Shown: positions 62,597 to 64,000 of the stretch, piece by piece | How the letters are laid out: every line of letters begins with the position of its first letter | How positions within the stretch are numbered: position 1 is the first letter of the stretch | Assembly: GCF_016909185.1 (NCBI RefSeq) | Contig: NZ_JAFBFH010000019.1 | Coordinates: 19,886-83,885, forward strand | Reading direction: 5' to 3' | DNA: 64,000 nucleotides | Source: Siminovitchia thermophila | GTDB lineage: Bacteria; Bacillota; Bacilli; Bacillales; Bacillaceae_C | The notes under the pieces: generated by a model | The model's database searches: none | Told to the model about the DNA's origin: nothing | Seen by the model: only the letters and a program-made list of their open reading frames with translations | Program-made: the position numbers and the translations under genes

Positions 62597-62689
62597 TGGC
62601 GGAGGAAGAGGGATTCGAACCCCCGCGCGGTTTGACCCGCCTGTCGGTTTTCAAGACCGATCCCTTCAGCCAGACTTGGGTATTCCTCC
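62597..62689 (-). tRNA. tRNA-Ser (TGA)
   Basis: 93-nt class II tRNA starting GGAGGAATACCCAAGTC, anticodon TGA in CTTGAAAA, encoded CCA. Confidence 0.96.
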
Positions 62690-62704
62690 AAAAATATAAG
62701 AAAA

Positions 62705-62781
62705 TGGTGGACCTTGTAGGACTCGAACCTACGACCGGACGGTTATGAGCCGTCTGCTCTAACCAGCTGAGCTAAAGGTCC
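62705..62781 (-). tRNA. tRNA with CAT anticodon, probably tRNA-Ile2 (lysidine-modified)
   Basis: Starts GGACCTTTAGCTCAGCTGG, anticodon CAT, encoded CCA. It lacks initiator features and differs from the elongator Met next to it. Its place in the trnB-like order and its acceptor stem fit the AUA-reading tRNA-Ile that TilS modifies. Confidence 0.85.
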
Positions 62782-62786
62782 TATCT

Positions 62787-62863
62787 TGGTAGCGGCGGAG
62801 GGGATCGAACCCCCGACCTCACGGGTATGAACCGTACGCTCTAGCCAGCTGAGCTACGCCGCC
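62787..62863 (-). tRNA. Elongator tRNA-Met (CAT)
   Basis: Starts GGCGGCGTAGCTCAGCTGG, anticodon CAT in GTTCATACCC, encoded CCA. Confidence 0.93.
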
Positions 62864-62885
62864 CAAAAATATTTATGACCTTATA

Positions 62886-62961
62886 TGGTGGAGCCTAGCG
62901 GGATCGAACCGCTGACCTCCTGCGTGCAAAGCAGGCGCTCTCCCAGCTGAGCTAAGGCCCC
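62886..62961 (-). tRNA. tRNA-Ala (TGC)
   Basis: Starts GGGGCCTTAGCTCAGCTGG with the G3-T70 identity pair, anticodon TGC, encoded CCA. Confidence 0.96.
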
Positions 62962-62974
62962 AATTTCTTTATAC

Positions 62975-63051
62975 TGGTCGGGAAGACAGGATTTGAACCT
63001 GCGGCCCCTTGGTCCCAAACCAAGTGCTCTACCAAGCTGAGCTACTTCCCG
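62975..63051 (-). tRNA. tRNA-Pro (TGG)
   Basis: Starts CGGGAAGTAGCTCAGCTTGG, anticodon TGG in GTTTGGGAC, encoded CCA. Confidence 0.96.
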
Positions 63052-63066
63052 AGACAACCTGTTATA

Positions 63067-63140
<74 letters not shown>

Positions 63141-63146
63141 AATATA

Positions 63147-63232
63147 TGCCGAGGACCGGAATCGAACCGGTACGGTAGTCACCTACCGCAGGATTTTAAG
63201 TCCTGTGCGTCTGCCAGTTCCGCCACCCCGGC
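63147..63232 (-). tRNA. tRNA-Leu (TAA)
   Basis: 86-nt class II tRNA starting GCCGGGGTGGCGGAACTGG, anticodon TAA, no encoded CCA. Confidence 0.96.
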
Positions 63233-63242
63233 AAGTTAAAAG

Positions 63243-63314
63243 AGCGGAAGACGGGGTTCGAACCCGCGACCCCCACCTTGGCAAGGTGGTGTTCTACCAC
63301 TGAACTACTTCCGC
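63243..63314 (-). tRNA. tRNA-Gly (GCC)
   Basis: Starts GCGGAAGTAGTTCAGTGG, anticodon GCC in TTGCCAA, no encoded CCA. Confidence 0.96.
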
Positions 63315-63324
63315 TTCATAATAA

Positions 63325-63406
63325 TGCGGGTGAAGGGAGTCGAACCCCCACGCCTTGCGGCACTAGATCCTAAGTCTAGCGTGTCTGCCAATTCCACCAC
63401 ACCCGC
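63325..63406 (-). tRNA. tRNA-Leu (TAG)
   Basis: 82-nt class II tRNA starting GCGGGTGTGGTGGAATTGG, anticodon TAG in CTTAGGA, no encoded CCA. Confidence 0.96.
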
Positions 63407-63410
63407 AAAA

Positions 63411-63486
63411 TGGTGAGCCATGCAGGATTCGAACCTGCGACCCTCTGATTAAAAGTCAGATGCTCTACCAACTGAGCTAATGGCTC
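63411..63486 (-). tRNA. tRNA-Lys (TTT)
   Basis: Starts GAGCCATTAGCTCAGTTGG, anticodon TTT in CTTTTAA, encoded CCA. Confidence 0.96.
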
Positions 63487-63538
63487 GTACTTATTTCATT
63501 TTTGTCAATCGACAGAAAATGACAATAAAAACAAAGGA

Positions 63539-63614
<76 letters not shown>

Positions 63615-63621
63615 ATTTTTA

Positions 63622-63697
63622 TGGTGGAGGATGACGGGTTCGAACCGCCGACCCCCTGCTTGTAAGGCAGGTGCTCTCCCAGCTGAGCTAATCCTCC
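63622..63697 (-). tRNA. tRNA-Val (TAC)
   Basis: Starts GGAGGATTAGCTCAGCTGG, anticodon TAC in CTTACAA, encoded CCA. First tRNA after 5S rRNA. Confidence 0.96.
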
Positions 63698-63713
63698 GTA
63701 ATGTTGTGATTCT

Positions 63714-63830
<117 letters not shown>

Positions 63831-64000
63831 CAAAAATTAACAACATATCTTATTATAATACGTTTTATGTATTTTTCAAGAGTTTTTTTCATTCTCTCAA
63901 AACCAGGATACATGAGAAGAAGTCCGAGAACCGTTTTTGTTCAATCCAGCTCCGGACGCTATCGCTTTGCGTCACTTCGCTTCTTCTGGCAAAGTCGATT
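63831..64000. other. 23S-5S spacer (23S gene itself not reached)
   Basis: An A/T-rich stretch is followed by CCAGCTCCGGACGCTATCGC, a Bacillaceae-type spacer repeat. The 23S 3' end is not recognisable, so that gene presumably begins beyond base 64000. Confidence 0.6.

Noticed and set aside
63831..64000. 23S rRNA 3' end
   Set aside because: Expected next to 5S, but the conserved 23S terminal sequence is not present in these 170 bases; they look like spacer.

Overview
The window reads as a chromosomal segment of a Bacillus-type Firmicute (family Bacillaceae). The evidence is strong AGGAGG-type ribosome-binding sites, T-box, SAM-I and glycine riboswitches, a 21-tRNA cluster in the same order as the Bacillus subtilis trnB cluster, and a gene order (leuS, mnmM/ytqB, ytpAB, ytoA, asnB, metK, pckA, ytmA, ytlACD, dps, ytzI, yidD, menFDHBE, yteA, rRNA/tRNA) that I recall from the same part of the B. 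subtilis chromosome. The species cannot be fixed from sequence alone; menA placed divergently next to menF recalls thermotolerant Bacillaceae.

Layout. 1-1.8 kb: 5' part of leuS (minus strand) with its T-box leader. 2-11 kb: housekeeping genes (ytzC, mnmM, the terpenoid synthase ytpB with the lipase ytpA, a gamma-carbonic-anhydrase-like protein, a C39-like peptidase, asnB, a nitronate monooxygenase) and metK behind a SAM-I riboswitch. 12-17.5 kb: pckA with a CcpN-type operator, then glyA-sdaAB-sdaAA-hesB behind a tandem glycine riboswitch, an apparent glycine-to-serine-to-pyruvate operon. 17.8-21 kb: polyamine genes, a SpeD-SpeE fusion and a SpeB-type ureohydrolase, separated by a decayed type I-C CRISPR array and dispersed repeats. 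21.6-25.1 kb: ytmA and the ytlA-ytlC-ytlD ABC importer. 25.8-31.5 kb: a five-gene oligopeptide ABC transporter. 32-38.4 kb: ytkD, two small genes, a NatAB-like ABC exporter with its divergent NatRK-like two-component system, a 50-bp tandem repeat and a universal stress protein.

39-50.7 kb is the most unusual part. An acoABCL-type TPP/lipoamide dehydrogenase operon with an SDR gene, and a second operon (VOC protein, SDR, TRAP transporter dctPQM), flank one PAS/AAA+ sigma-54 activator. Both operons have a clear -24/-12 promoter, and both upstream regions carry the same TTTTGCATCACTGT sequence. I infer one sigma-54 regulon for uptake, oxidation and cleavage of an unidentified, probably carboxylated or polyhydroxylated compound.

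51-61.5 kb: dps, small genes, the menaquinone cluster menFDHBE with divergent menA (no menC here), and yteA. 61.6-64 kb: 21 tRNA genes and 5S rRNA, all on the minus strand, the 3' end of an rRNA operon whose 23S gene lies beyond the window.
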